A stretch of DNA of 64,000 bases from Hippopus hippopus (lineage: Eukaryota; Mollusca; Bivalvia; Cardiida; Cardiidae): contig OX328112.1 in assembly GCA_946811185.2 (NCBI GenBank), positions 17,403,215 through 17,467,214 on the forward strand, written 5' to 3'. The notes under the pieces were generated by a model. That model was not told the origin of the DNA. It saw only the letters and a list, made by a program, of their open reading frames with translations, and ran no database searches. The translations under genes were made by a program, and so were the position numbers. This document shows, one piece after another, positions 15,101 to 30,100 of the stretch. Each line of letters opens with the position of its first letter. Position 1 is the first letter of the stretch.

Positions 15101-18100
15101 TACAAAGAGATACCACTTTATACAATTCAGGTTACTACTGTCTGACCAATACATCAGACTATTCCTTGACGCCATGTCCAACTGGTTACTACTGTCCAAC
15201 CAACACCACATCTGCATCAGAAAATCCCTGTCCGATAGGGACCTTCAACCCCAATACGGGTCAAATCAACTCCAGTAGCTGTTTCTTATGTACAGGTGGA
15301 AAATACTGTAATGGGACAGGGTTATCTGCCCCTGCTGGAAACTGCAGGTAAATATGTTTTTTTGCTTCTTTAACTTTGTAACAATCTGGCTAAAATAAGT
15401 GTAAGCCTATTCCACGCAATCCCATGTTTCGATGAGCTTGAGGAAGAAAGCTTTTGAAAGCATTGTGAGAAAGGGAGATTTTTCGTTTTACCCTGGGGTG
15501 ATAAAAAAACAGGATGGTGCTACCAAACAATCCCTGCTTTTAAATGACCCCAATGGAAAGGGTTATATTGTGGGAAGTAGAGAAAATGCTGCTGCAACTT
15601 TTTTTTTAGTAGGTTTGAGACATGTGATTACAGAGCTTTGACCAAATATGGCACTATTTGCTTGTCTCAGAGGTGACTGACTGAATTTGCATTTATTTAT
15701 CGTCGCCACCGGTTGCCCATATGGGCGACGCCCCCTGAAGGCTGTTAGTATTGTTACGGGGGATAGTGCAGATACAGGATGAAACCCATCTTAAGTTACA
15801 CCTGGTTCTTTTCCGTGCTCGGTGTATAGCACCGTCACACAGGACCTCGGTTTAACGTCTCATCCGAAAGACTATTAGTAATTTTAGATGGCCAGCCGTG
15901 GGGATCGAACCCACACCCTCAAGTGACTCGAAACATCACGTTCACGAGTCCTATGCTCTACCTATTGAGCTATGCGGGCTGGTCAGAGGTGTGTAAGATA
16001 AGAAAATTTGTAATGGCTGTATAACTCTGAAAACAAGGATAGTTTTGTGATAAAAAGATATGTTGACTTCTGTGATGTCTGGCTTGGAACATTGTTACAA
16101 CTTTTTTTTTAATTCTCTATCAAATAATACTACATTTTCATGACCTTTGAGAAGAAGGATTTTGAAAAGGAGAATATGCTGGCCCCCATTTCACCCTTTT
16201 TAATCCTAATGTCAAACTTTTAGACTTGTCTTTACATAAAGCTTTTGCAGACAACAAATTTAGTTTCTACCAAATGACAAATTTTTAGCTTTGTCCAAAT
16301 TGAAAGCATTTGCAGATGACGAATTACATGATATTTTTCTTTCTTAGAGTAGAAAACATTGTGGGAAAAGGAGAAAATGCTGGTAACCAGCATTTTCTCA
16401 TTTTTCCACAATATTTTCATAAGGTTTCTTCCACAGGGTTGTTAAAAGTAGGGATCGTGTGGTAAAGGGCTAAATGTTGCTTAAGTGATAGGATATGTCT
16501 TTGAAAGTGTGGAAAAAAAAGTGGAAAAAGGAGAATAGGCCGGTTACCAGCTTTCTGTCTTTTCTCACAATGTTTTTATAAGTATTTTTCTTCTGGATCA
16601 TCAAAACTTGGGACTGTGTAGTATAGATTTAAGATAAATATCATCCTTTCAGCCAAATTTGAGCCATGTTCAACTTGCTGCAAATGCATTCAATATGAAA
16701 AACTCTGAGCTTGCGTTATCAGGTGAAGAGTTTATACATGTATATTCCAATGTTATCATTTCAGTGGAGGTTGGTACTGTACAGAGGGTGCAGTACAATC
16801 CAAGCCAACCCAGAATTCTCAGGGTGGTAAATGTGAGCGGGGCCAGTATTGTCCCGAGGGAAGTGACGGACCCACATACTGTGATGGTGGATACTATTGT
16901 AATGGTGAAAGACTCTCGGCTCCATCTGGACAATGTGACCCAGGTATCCTTTTTTGACCTTTAACCCTTTACTAAACGATCCTGTATTTTAACTTTTTAC
17001 CTGCCTACAACATTTTAGACTGGTCCAAATTGAAAGCATTTTCAGACAACAGATTAAATTTAGTTGAACAGATGATTTCTTTCTTTGATAGAGTAGAAAA
17101 CATTGTGGGAAAAGGAGAAAATGCTGGTTGCCAGCATTTTCTTCTTTTCTTACAATGTTTTCAAAGGCCTTCTTCTTTAGGGTTGTTAAAACTTCTGATT
17201 GTGTGGCAAAGGCTTGAAGACCCTTAAGACAAAGGTTTTTGAGGACATTTTGTTTAGAATGATCAGCATTTCCTCCTTTTGGAGTGTCCTTGAGCAAATC
17301 ACTTCAAAGCCCTATCCTTGTACTGATGAAACCCGGAACATACCTGAATATGTGAGCTGTTGCTGTGATATGACTGAAATAATGTTGAAAATGTTGTAAA
17401 ATACCATCAAATCAATCAATCAACCAATTAATCAATCATCAACTGAAAATGTCAAATTTGATTTATTTCGCTCTCTTTGAGTTACAGCATGTACATGTAC
17501 TCTAATAGAGAATGCGGGAGAATGTATGATTATGTGAAAACAAAAATGATATCAAAGATTCAAAGAAATAACATGCCTTTAAAGAGACATGTAAGCTTAA
17601 TGTACCATTTTGTTGCACTTGTGACATATGTTTTTTTATGTATGTGTGTTTGTTTGTACATTCTTACTTCAGAGGCCTACTGGCAGCAAAAACTAAATAA
17701 TTTAGGAGTCAAAATGCAGGAAAATTGAGTTCATACCATTTAAAACTATAGATATTATTATGAGTCTGACAATGTATTGCAGTACGGCATGTAAAAGTTC
17801 TGTTCACTGGCAGAAAAATGAATTGTAATACTAGAATTAAAGTTGTCCCAAACAAGGTTTTGGAAAATGTTGACCAAAGGAGTTTTTTTTTTTTTCAGGT
17901 TATTACTGTGTGAATGGCAGTGACTGGCATCAACCATTTGACAACATAACAGGCAATAAATGTCCATATGGTCATTACTGTCCTGTTGGAAGTATTTCTG
18001 GGACACCATGCCCCATGGGCTACTATCTGAATGCGAAACAGAGTACTTCTAATGCTAGCTGCACCATCTGTACTGCTGGTAGGTTATTTGAGCAATGGTC

Positions 18101-21100
18101 TGTGAAAAGGAAGTTCAATGCATCTGCAAAATGTATTAACTCATGTCATCCTGCGCAGTCCGCACAGGATGGCAGTTGATAAATTGCTTTGTATATTGCA
18201 TCACAGATATGCATGAAACCCCCTTTTGCCAGAGCATTTCTTTTTTGTGAAACACTGATAGATTCTATAAATTGGATTTTTCTGTATAAGCGTGAAGGTA
18301 CTGGGCGTTTAATTTAGTAAAATGATGCAATTTTGGCATTTAATTATCCCTTTACCAAACAATTCCAGGTTTTCACGATTCTGGGAAAGAAGAGTTTTGA
18401 AAACATTGTGGGTAAAGGAGAAAATGCTGGTAAACAGCATTTTCTCCTTTTCCCACAATATTTTCTACCCTATCAGAGAGCCTAGGCTTATTTGTACGAA
18501 TTTTGAATATGTCATCTGCAGATGTTTTGAATACAATAGAGTCTAAAATTTGTTGTTTGCGAAAGGATGAAGTGGATTGTTGTTGTGCAGACTGTTACAC
18601 TGTCAATTTTTTCAGAGATCATATGATAGTAATAATACTTATTTGAAAACAAACACAATTGATGCATGGTATTGATCATGTGACAAAAATCTTTGCAAAA
18701 TTCTTCCATTAGAAATACCTTGAGAGTATCCCAGTGAAGAAATTGCATTTTTTTTTAACCATTTCTCTTTCTTTTTTGATGATGGCTTTCTATCGTTTCA
18801 AAGACAAATTCCATCATTTACGTCATACTTGATTTGTCATCTGCAAATGCTTTCAGTTTGGACAAACCAGATATTTTATACTACGGTAAAGTTTATTAAA
18901 AACTTCAGCACAAAATTGCCTTCAATTGCTTTAATATTGAGTAAAAATGATCATTATTTTTCTACAACATGAAGGTTTAATCCTTAAGGCCCCTTTTACA
19001 ACTATAGATGCTTTGCAGCCAGTGTAAATTAAGATCAGACTGCACAAAACATGTCTGATCTTTGACCTACAATATCTGCCTTGCTGAAACACTATGGATT
19101 AACCCTTAGGCTGCTAAGCGCAATTCATTGACCTTTTGTGGAGAGTGTAGATCAAGATCAGACTGCACAGAATGTGCAGTCTGATCTTTGATCTACACTG
19201 TCCAATAAGGAGATATTTTTTTCCCCAAGAAAAAAAAAAGTTGGAAGTTGGATTATTCAGGTTTTTACTACCGGCTCGAAAGTTTGATTTAACTTGTTAG
19301 CATGATAAGGATTAAAGGAATCATAATATTTATTTGGGTCTTATTTATAGACTAAAAATGTCTCCTAAGTTTATTTGTCCTGTTCAAGTAACAAAATATA
19401 TTTTCCAACTAGGCCAATATTGTGGCGAGGAAGGCTTGAGGTTACCCAGCGGAGATTGTTTACAAGGTTATTACTGTCCACAAGGTCAAAGTTCACCAAC
19501 ACCGCCGACCTACATTTGTCCCGAGGGCTACTACTGTCTCAATGCTAGCACCTCCCCAATACCTTGTCCCAGTGGACAATATCAGGTAAGTAATGTTTAC
19601 TCGTGTACTGGTTGAAGTCCATAAGGTCAAATTTTGTGCAAGGTCATTACTATCCACAAGGTCAAAGTTCACCTATGCTGCTGATTTAGATTTGTTCTAC
19701 GGACCTGTTGAAAAAACATTTCCGAACTCAGTTAATATCCCAAATTCAAAAAATACCTCTAAGATTGTAGTGCCTATGCACCCTTCTATGTTTGCAGTTG
19801 TTTATCTCGTCTGTCCAACCCTTTACCGAACAAGCCCATGTTTAAATGACCATGAGAAAAAAATCTTTTTGGAATCACTTTGGGAAAAGGAGAAAATGCA
19901 GGAATAACTGAATTTTCTTCTCTTTCCACAATGTTTTCTACCCTTTTAATGAAAAATCCCATTATTTGAGCAATATTTGATATCTCTTCTTAATCCTTTA
20001 CCAGACGACAAAATTTTAGCCTTGTCCAGATTGAAAGCATTTGCAGACGACAATTTCATTGTGGCTCAAATGGTGCAATTTTTCTTTGAAAGGGTAGAAA
20101 ACATTGTTGGAAAAGGAGAAAATGCTGGTTACCAGCATTTTCTCCTTTTCCCACAATGTTTTCAAAAAGCTTCTTTCCCAGAGACGTTAATAAGTTGGCA
20201 TTGTGCGGTAAAGGGTTAAAATGCTTTCAGTTTGGACATGTCTAAAAATTTTGATGGTTGGTAAGGAGCTATGTGCTCTAGTGGTTAATACATTTGAGTC
20301 ATGGTCTGGTAAAAGGGGGCTTAATGCATCTCTTTGATGCATTATACCAAGCTAGTCGTCACATAACTCAGGATCCATAAACTCAATATTTTGTCTAATG
20401 CCTGACTTAATCTGAAGGTAGAATGGTCCTTAGACATGCAGAAAATTTACAAATAGCAAAAAGTTTCCACGCATGTCTGCCTGGGTGGATTGCGCAGGCT
20501 GACATGGGTAGATACTTTTTGCAGATGCATGAAGCCACCTTTTCACAGAGCATAGTTTATTTATTTTCAGGACACACCTGGTCAGTATGCATGTTTGACC
20601 TGCCCAGAAGGATATTACTGTGACTCTGGAATCAATGGACCAGTGGTCAACTATACACAGTATGTGTGCCCAGAAGGGTCCTACTGTCCAGCAGGCACTA
20701 CACACGCTACCCAGAACCCATGTCCAAAAGGAACCTTTAACAATATTACAGGTAACTAATTCATGTTAATGCCAAAGAACCAAAATGGACACATTCTTTA
20801 CAGAATGAAAACATACAAATGTTGCAACCCAAATCTGTTTTTTTTTTCAAATTATTTCTGCATAGTAGACAGTGTAAATACAAGATCAGATTGTATTTCT
20901 TGCAGAGGAAGAGAGCTCTTGAAAACATTGTGGGAAAATGAGAAAATGCTGTAAATATCCTTGTGCTTCCAGTCAATCAAGATAATTGTTGTCTTGTGAT
21001 GGTGTTATGTCATTTGCCAGACAGGACAGTGATGTTATAGAAGTGACTGGTGTAGATAGGGTATCATATTATCTAGGTCTTGTCCATTCAAATAGTTGTA

Positions 21101-24100
21101 CATGATTTGCCAGTGGTATTTCCAGGACTATGATGTTATAGTAGTAATTGTTGTAAATAGGATATTCCATTATCTAAACATGATATTTCATTATATATAT
21201 TGAAATTTCATTATCTAAATATGATTTGTCATTATCTAAACATGGTTTTCATTATCTGTTTTTCATCTTTTTCTAGGCCTAGTCCATCAAGATAATTGTA
21301 CATCATGTGCGGGTGGTATGGCTTGTGATGAGACAGGATTAACATATCCAAAGAGACCCTGCTCAGCTGGTTACTACTGTATGTTTGGAGCTGATTCCAC
21401 CACACCAACGCTGGGATCCAATGCCAACATATGTCCTACTGGTTCTTATTGTCCTCAGCAAACATCTAATCCGGTTCCCTGCCCTATTGGAACATTTAAT
21501 GATCAGACCGGGCGCCACTCAGAGAGTCAGTGTACAAATTGTACTGGAGGTTCTTATTGTAATGCAACAGGTTAGTTTCTCAATTTCAGTAAGAAATTTT
21601 AATTCCTATTTGATCAACCTTAACCTTTACGACACAACCCCCAGTTTTAACGACCTTTAAAAGAAGGATTTTGAAAACATTGTGAGAAAAGGAGAAAATG
21701 CTGGTAACCAGCATTTTCTCCGTTTCCCACAATGTTTTTTTTTTTATTTTTTCAAGGACAGAAATCATGATTTGAACTACAGTTAATTTGTCACCTGCAA
21801 ATGCTTTAAGTTTGGTTGAGTCCAAAAGTTTTGTTGTTTGGTAATGAGTTAACAAAACAATTCACTGTTTTAACAACCAGAAAGATCATACATTCAAATT
21901 TTAGGCCTGTCGAAATCAAAAGCATTTGCAGACTACAAATCAAAAGTTGCTCAAATGATGGATGTTGTTTTACAGGGTAGAAAAAGTTGTTAGTAAAAGG
22001 AGAAATGTTTATAACCAGCATTTTCTTTTTTTTTTTCCTTCAATGTTTTTAAAAGACTTTTTTGTCCTCAGGGTCATCAGAACAGCTTTATTTAGTGAGG
22101 ATTTTTAGCTGGAAATTATATTGAAAGGATTTGATGGCATATATAGGATCTGATATGAGTTGGCTTTGAGATAAAATTTTATCAAAGGAGTCTGGGAAAA
22201 ATGTTATTTAGGGAGCCTTTGGCAAGCTTAATAGCATTTTTTCTTGACAAGTTTAATAAGATTTTATCTCAAATGCCAATGAATGTCAGATTCTTTTTAT
22301 CAAATAACAATATTTCACAAATTATAGATCAGAAGATGCAAAACCATCTATAAATGCATCCTCCACCATACCTATAAAACCCATTCACTTCTATGAAGTA
22401 CGTACAAAATGACGTCAAAAGTGATGTCATACACTTGTGATATCAAACGTGTATAAGATAAGGAAATTTTTGATAGGTATATTACACTAAAATCAAAGGA
22501 GGTTATGTGATAAATAGTTGTTTTATCTTGATTTTTGTTTTTGCCCGGACTGAGGGTACTTGAAGTACAAAGCCAGCCACAAGTTTTCTTCTATTAACCC
22601 TTTACCAAATGACAAAATTTTAGACTAGCCCAAATTGAAAGCAGTTGCAGACGACAAAATATATGTGACTTGAAAAAATGGGACTTGTTTTGTAAAGGGT
22701 GGAAAACATTGTGGGAAAAGAAGAAAATGCAGGTTACCAGCTGGTAACCAGCATTTTCTTCTTTTCCCACAATGTTTTCAAAAGCTTTCTTTCTCAGGAT
22801 CGTTAAAAGTCGGGATTATGTGGTAAAAGGTTAACTTTGGATTTTTCCTTGTTGATGCATACCAAAACTGGATAGGAAATGATATTTTATGGATGATACT
22901 AGTGTAACTCTTTACCAAATGACCAAATTTTAGACTGGTCCAAATTGAAAGCATTTGTGGGAATTAAAGTTGGCCGAAGTGACAGAATTTGTCGTTGATA
23001 GGGTAGAAAACATTGTGGGAAAAGGAGAAAATGCTGGTTACCAGCATTTTCTCCTTTTTCCAAAATATTTTCAAAAGCCTTCTTCTCCAAGGTCATTAAA
23101 AGTAGAGATTATGTGGTAAAGGGTTGGTATTCATATTTGTAGGCCTAAGTGCAGTAGTTGGACCATGTTTCGCTGGTTTCTATTGCCCCGTTGGAAGTGA
23201 CTCGCCAACCAAGGAGCAATGCACTGTGGGTAACTACTGTCCAATAGGCTCTGAGTATCCGACAGCTTGTCCAATTGGAAGCTTCTCCAATAACATCGAG
23301 AATGCTGCTCTCTCGGACTGCACCAACTGTTCTGCTGGCTACTATTGTCAAAGTGCAGGTTTAACCAATGTGACTGGATCCTGTAAAGAAGGTAATGTAG
23401 AATTATTGTTGCAATAAAATTGAAGTGAAATGCTTATTATACCCCCCCTCCATTACAAAGTAGAGGGGGGCATAATGGTTTCACCATGTCTGTCTGTCCT
23501 TCAATCCATCCGTCCGTCTGTAGACTACTTTGTTTCCATGCTCTTACTCAAAAGCCATTTGACCTAGGACCCTGAAACTTTATACAACTTTTGCTCATGA
23601 CCCAAGGAGGTGCCCTATTGTTTTTGGGTCACATTTGTCCAAGGTCAAGGTCACAGGGGAACTTTGTTTGAAAACTCTTTTCTTGCTCTAACTCAGTAGC
23701 CATTTGACCTAGGACCCTGAAACTTTATACAAGTGTGGCTCATGGCCCAAGGAGGTGCCCTATCATGTTTTGTTACATGGGTCAAAGGTCAAGGTCACTG
23801 GTGAACTTTGTTTTGAAAATCATTTGCATTCTCTGATTTGTGCTGCTTCAGTGACAAGTTGCTGGTGGGATGGTATGTGTCCAATTGGCAACAGTTCTAG
23901 TTGATAAAGAGGACTTAACTATCTATGAGAAAATAATTTTATTTATGTTAAATGATCTGACTAGTGCAGATGACATACAAAATATCCCTGTAAAATATTC
24001 ATATACAAACGGATTATTACAACAGTCTGCATTCCTGTGCCATAGGATCAGTTGAAGTTACATGTGTAAGAAGTATGTATTGGATGAAAAAAATGCAAAC

Positions 24101-27100
24101 ATCTTACACATGCAGCTAAACCTTATCTGACCGAACAGAAACACAGTCTGTTGTAGTGTACCTTTTATTGTGTATTTTCCCTTTGTTACCTTAAGAAACA
24201 TCACAAAATCAATTGAGAGACAAAAAAATCAGAGAGCCACATATTTTCAGAATTTGACGGTAAGAACCAAGCATTTCTACAGCAATTTTAATGTGTACTT
24301 TCACAATGTTTGCAAATGCTAAATTAGATTAATTCAACTCTAGACTAACAGTCATGTATTATTTTTTTATCCCAAAGATGAAAGCATTTAAAAATAGTGT
24401 GGGGAAAAGGAGAAAACGCTGGTTACCAGCATTTTCTCCTTTTTTTTACAACGTACCTTTCCCTCAATGTTTTCAAAAGGCTTCTTTCTCAGGGTCGTTA
24501 AGAGTCGAAATTGTTTGGTAAAGGGTTAAAAGACATCAGTGTATGACAAATGCTTGTTACGTTTTAGGTTACTACTGTCCGACTGGCAGCAGCTCTGAGA
24601 CTCAAGTCATTTGTCCCATTGGTAAAAGATGCCCAGCAGGAAGCCCAGAACCACAGGACTGTGACCCAGGGACCTACTCCTTTGCACAAGGACAGGTGAA
24701 CTGCACCCAGTGCCCAGCAGGTTTGTAACTGCATCTCCTCTTTATGTGTTGAATATTGTTGTTGATGTACCTTTTGTGATAGAAAAAAAAAATCATCAGA
24801 CTCTTGATGATAATCAAACATCTTTTTAACACCATATAATTTTTTATCTCTTAACGAAAATGACAAAATGTTAGACTGGTCCAAGTTGACAGCATTAGCA
24901 GAACACAATTTATATACAGCTCAAATGCCGATTTCTGTCTTAGAGAGGGTATAAAACATTGTGGATCTATAAAATCCATTTTGTTTAATAACCAGCTGAA
25001 TCATGAGGTAGACTGGTCCTTTGACATACAGATAATTGGCCAATAGCAAAAAGGTCTGACCTAGGCCAATACTTTTTGCATATGCACTAAACCCCCTTTT
25101 CACAGAGAATGACATTAAAAGAAAGGGGCCCCTGCATGCCCAGGTGGTACAGATGTAGTATTTGAAATCTGATGGCCTGGTGTTCAATCCTCACCCAGAG
25201 CTTTGATTTTTGTGGGAATGTCCTTGAGTAAGACAATTCAAGGGTGAATAATATTCACATGAATAAGTAAGCTGTACCATGATATGACTGGAAAACTGTT
25301 GAAAGAGGCTTAAGGTAGTAGACCCCTAATGGAAAACAGTTATATCCACTATAATATTATCCTAAAAAATTTGCTATCATTAAAAAGTATTATTTTACTA
25401 CTTTAACCGAGCCACTTTTTTCCTTTTTTTCCTTCTTAGAATTACAATTTATAAATCTAAAACCACTATACCTCCCTTTTCTGAAAACTAACAAAAGTAT
25501 CAACAAATAATTTCAAGATAGACATCAAAGGAATTTCTGGTCAGTTAAAAATGTGCAAAGTATTATATCAGTATAAATCCTTTTTTATCAACTATCAAGA
25601 AATTTTATTCCATGTTGCACTAGAAGCATTAGGGGTCTACTACCTTAATACACCATACAACCAACCATCTAACCATAAAAAAGGGGGCAGTTTTGGATGT
25701 CAGTACTTAAATTATTTTTACAGTACTCATCTTAACTGATTATTTTTAGGTTCATACTGTGTAGCTGCCAATGTGATAGCTGGAGATATTTCCACAGTGA
25801 CCACACCTTGTCCAGCCGGCTACTACTGTCCAGCAGGAACTGGCTATGACTGGCAGCCATGTCCAGCCGGTACCTTCGGCAACACATCAAGTTTGACACA
25901 AGAGAGTGACTGCACGGCTTGTACTGGAGGGTACTACTGCTCTAGTAAGTAAAATACTGAAGTAAAATTGTAAGTCTAGTCACTGGTTACCAAACAATCC
26001 AAAGAAAAAGTTTTAAGCCTAAGGGAGACAACTTCTGAAAGCATAGTGGGAAAAGGGAAAATGTAGAAAACAAGTTCATTCTCCATTTGCCACACTGTTT
26101 TCTACCCTTCCAGAAACAATTTTTTATCTTAAAGTCACATTAGAACTCACAATACCTAACCCTTTACTTAACCCTTTACCACACAATCACAACTTTTAAC
26201 AACCCTGAGAAAAAAGCCTTTTAAAAACAATGTGGGAAAAGGAGAAAATGCTGGTAACCAGCATTTTCTCCTTTTCCCACAATGTTTCCTATCCTATCTT
26301 GTACAACTTTCATTTTTGAGTCACATTCAATTTGTCGTCTGCAAATGCTTTCAATTTGGACTTTTCTAAAGTTTGGTCATTTGGTAAAGGGTTTAGGAAT
26401 TTGTAATAACTGATTTTATCCTTAAAAGCACTTTTCAAACCTTAGTTGCTTTTGTGGCCAGTGAAGTTCAAGATCAGCCAGCACAGACTTTTGATCTGCA
26501 CTGTCCACTTTCAGGCTAGAGCATCCTTCAGATTGCAATTATTTAGCTCTTATTTCTAGACTGAAAGTTGCTGTTTGGTGTATGATGAGTACTTAAGGTA
26601 AACCCATCTAGGGTATAAAAATTGAACATTTTCAGTCAGTACATCTCACTCATATATGGCATGAATAAGGTTATTTTTGTAGCAACATCTGACATTGTTG
26701 AAAAGTATATGCAATCTGTCTCAGATCTCTGATCATGATCTACACTGGCTGCAGAAGCGTAAAAGTCCAAGGTTTCTAATGATATGTCACATTCCACTTT
26801 CAGTCAATAACTTAACCTCACCATCAGGACCATGTGGGGCTGGATTCTACTGTACATCTGGAGCAGCCAGTTCTAATCCAACCATGTTGAATAACCAGCA
26901 GTGTCCAAACGGAACAGTCCATCCAATCATAGGAGATATATGCCCAGAAGGTCACTACTGCCCAGAAGGTACAAGCAATCCTATTGGCTGTCCAGCAGGC
27001 ACCTACCAGGATCTGACCAATCAGGATCATTGTAAAGGCTGTCCAGCTGGCTACTACTGCCAGGCCAATACAACAGATTACATGCCCAATATTTGTCCAT

Positions 27101-30100
27101 CTGGTCACTATTGTCCAGACAACACCACTGACGCCATGGAGTATCCTTGTCCAGCACAGACGTTTAATAATTTGACTGGAGGTCAAGATTTCTCGGCCTG
27201 TATTTCGTGTCTAGCAGGCATGTACTGTGCTGGAAGCGGAAATTCCTATCCCACAGGCAACTGTTCTGCTGGTTTCTACTGTACAAATGGTTCTGATACT
27301 GCAACAGTGAGTATTCTATTCATATGTGGTCACTTTATAAAATTGCTAAAGGAGGTTTGATGCATGTCTGTGATGCCTTATACCAAGCAAGTTATTATAA
27401 TTTTGGATCCACAAAATTTATTTAGTCTAACAATTAAGTAGATCTAGAGGTAGAATGGTTGTTTGCCATGCAGGAAATTAACAAATAGCAAAAAGTTTTG
27501 ACCCATGTCAGCCTGCGCAGACTGCGCAGGCTGACATGGGTCGATACTTTTTTGCAGATACATTAAACCTCCTTTTCACAGAGCATATACCTCAATTAAT
27601 GTATATTTAATACTTTAGAGGAAAGTAGCTTGACCTGTAGAATGTTTGAGGCATTTTTACAGACACTTAAGGTCAAAGGTCAGTCATTTGAAACTGATGA
27701 ATTGATATCAGAAAGATTGGTTACTTTGGGCACAGGTGCTTTTAGAGCTGTCAGTCATATTTCTACATTTTATGGACAATGAATATGCAATACTAGTACA
27801 TTTCTATAATTTTAGGAAAAGTAAAATCCTGCACAATTATTTGAGTCATGCTTTGTGAAAAGGGGGTTTAATGCATCTGCAAAAAGTATTGCCCAGTCTG
27901 CACAGAAAAAGGACCTATAACGAAAAGTTTCAACCTAGGTCAGCCTGCGTGGATTGCGTGGGCTGCACTGGGTTGATACTTTCTCAAATGTATTAAGTCC
28001 CTTTTTGCCAGAGCATGGCTCATTTATAACATGCAGGTTTTATAGAAGCAACAATTATAGTCTAAAATGAAGGAATGGTACTTTTATATCAGTACCTTTC
28101 ATGTTACCCAATAGCTGAGTTCTAATTCTCAACATTTTTATACTTGGTCCATTCATACAAAGGAACAAGTTTTAGTATCTTTATGTCTTATAGACTAGAG
28201 AGTGTTGCCTAACTGGTATACTTTTAATACTTTTGCAGCCGCTGTACCTGGTAAATCTTTGTCAGTTTGTCATGAACCCCTGACAGTTGATATATAGAGA
28301 CATAACTATACTTGTATAATAATGTAGAACTGATTACTCCCACAGAGGGCAGAATAAACCCAAGGGCACTTTCACTCTAGAAATTCAGCCCAAATAGTAG
28401 CAATGTCAGGTTTTCGTGCAGAATCTCTCAGTAAAGTAGACATTGCTGATCAAATACATGTATTAGACTGCATGTTTTTGTAGTTGGATCTTGATCTACA
28501 CTGTCTGCAAAGGCAACTTGAGTTTTGATAGGCATTTAAAACTTAAGCTTAAACCTTTAAGTATCTAGCAGGACTGAAGTTTGCTTTCATAGACAGTATA
28601 GATCAAGGTCAGATTGCACAAAATCTGCAGTCTGAACGTATACTTACGCTGTTGGCTATGTTGACACATTCAGGCTAAAAGCCGCTTTCAAATTGCATTA
28701 TTTGTGTCTTTTTCCATGAACTAATACTGTGGATTTTGCTCTTTTCTGTCACAACCAAAATCTTAAATAAGTGACACAAAAAACAGAAAACAATTTCAAA
28801 AAAAGAAATACACATGTTAATTGTATTATGTGAAAAGCATTGTGGAAAACGAGTGATTGCTTTAAAGAAGCAGTTGTTCTTTTTCTCTCAATATTTTCAC
28901 TACCTCTCTAATGCATCAGTATAGAATATGTGGTATGTGTAGTTGATTAAACCAAGCCTCGATAGATCATTCGGTGGCATGCAGAACAGGGGGTTGCGGG
29001 TTTGATCCCTGGCTTGGCCAATTTCTTTCTGATGATGAATGATGATAGTCAGTGTGACAGGATTCACTCCTCTCCCACCGCTGACAATGGTTTCAGCGAT
29101 GGTTATGTAGGAAAGCAGCAAGTGGCTTGGTAAGAAAATTGTGTGGAGAACTGGTTAAAGAAACTCCAGGAAAGCATGGAAAGGTGCACTGGCCACCGCA
29201 ATTTAACTGAAATAATGTTGAAAATGGCATTAAACATGATACAATCAATCAATCATAGTTGATTGAATCTCAAACATTAACACTATTTGGGACTCATTTG
29301 TAATGACAGCAATTAAGGAAAAAAAGAAGATAATTATGGCTGAAGTGATGTGATTCTTTTTTGGAAAGTAAAGGCTAGTTGACAGCAGTTTCTTCTTTTC
29401 CCAGAATGTTTTATAAAGCCTTCATTTGTAAAAAAAAACTTTATTGTTTAGTGAGGGGTTAACAGATTTGATCAACTCTATGCTGTACTTGTTTTTAAAA
29501 AAAAAGAAGTCAATTGTGCACTGTCGGGGGTTCAAATTGTTGTGTCACATCATGTAAACTCATTGATGCTGTTTCAGAGATTTTGTTGTATTGAATTGCC
29601 TTTATAACTCTTAATTCTTTCCCACATGAGAAGTTTTAGACTCTTCCAAATTCATAACATCTGTAAATTACATTAAAAAATCAATACAAATGAGGTGAGG
29701 TTCTCTGATAGGGTAGAAAACATAGTGGGAAAAGGAGAAAATGCTGGATACCAGCATTTTCTTCTTTTCCCACAGTGTTTTCAAAATCTGTTAGCTATAG
29801 GGTCATGAGAACCTGGCATTGTTTGGTAAAGGGTTAACTCTTTGGCAGATGCCTAAATTTTAGACTCCTCTATGTTGGAAGCAAATGCAGAGGACAGATT
29901 AAAATTTATCTCTAATGATAAGGATTTGTCTGTCATAAGGTCCAAAAAAATTGTTGGAAAAGAAGAAAATGCTTGTTACCCATCATTTTCCTCTTTTCCT
30001 GCAATATTCTAGCAAAAAATTCTTCATTCTTCAGAGTTGTTAAAATGAGTGATTGTTTATAATTCATTTTACTTTTCATGATATGTGAATCATTTTTATC

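Noticed and set aside
16659..16964. 101-codon plus-strand ORF over exon 14
   Set aside because: Different frame from the exon; it breaks the Cys pattern and does not match the phase of exons 13 or 15.
26824..27186. 120-codon minus-strand ORF
   Set aside because: Antisense shadow of exon 22; its Cys/Trp-rich look comes from the complement of the G-Y-Y-C codons.
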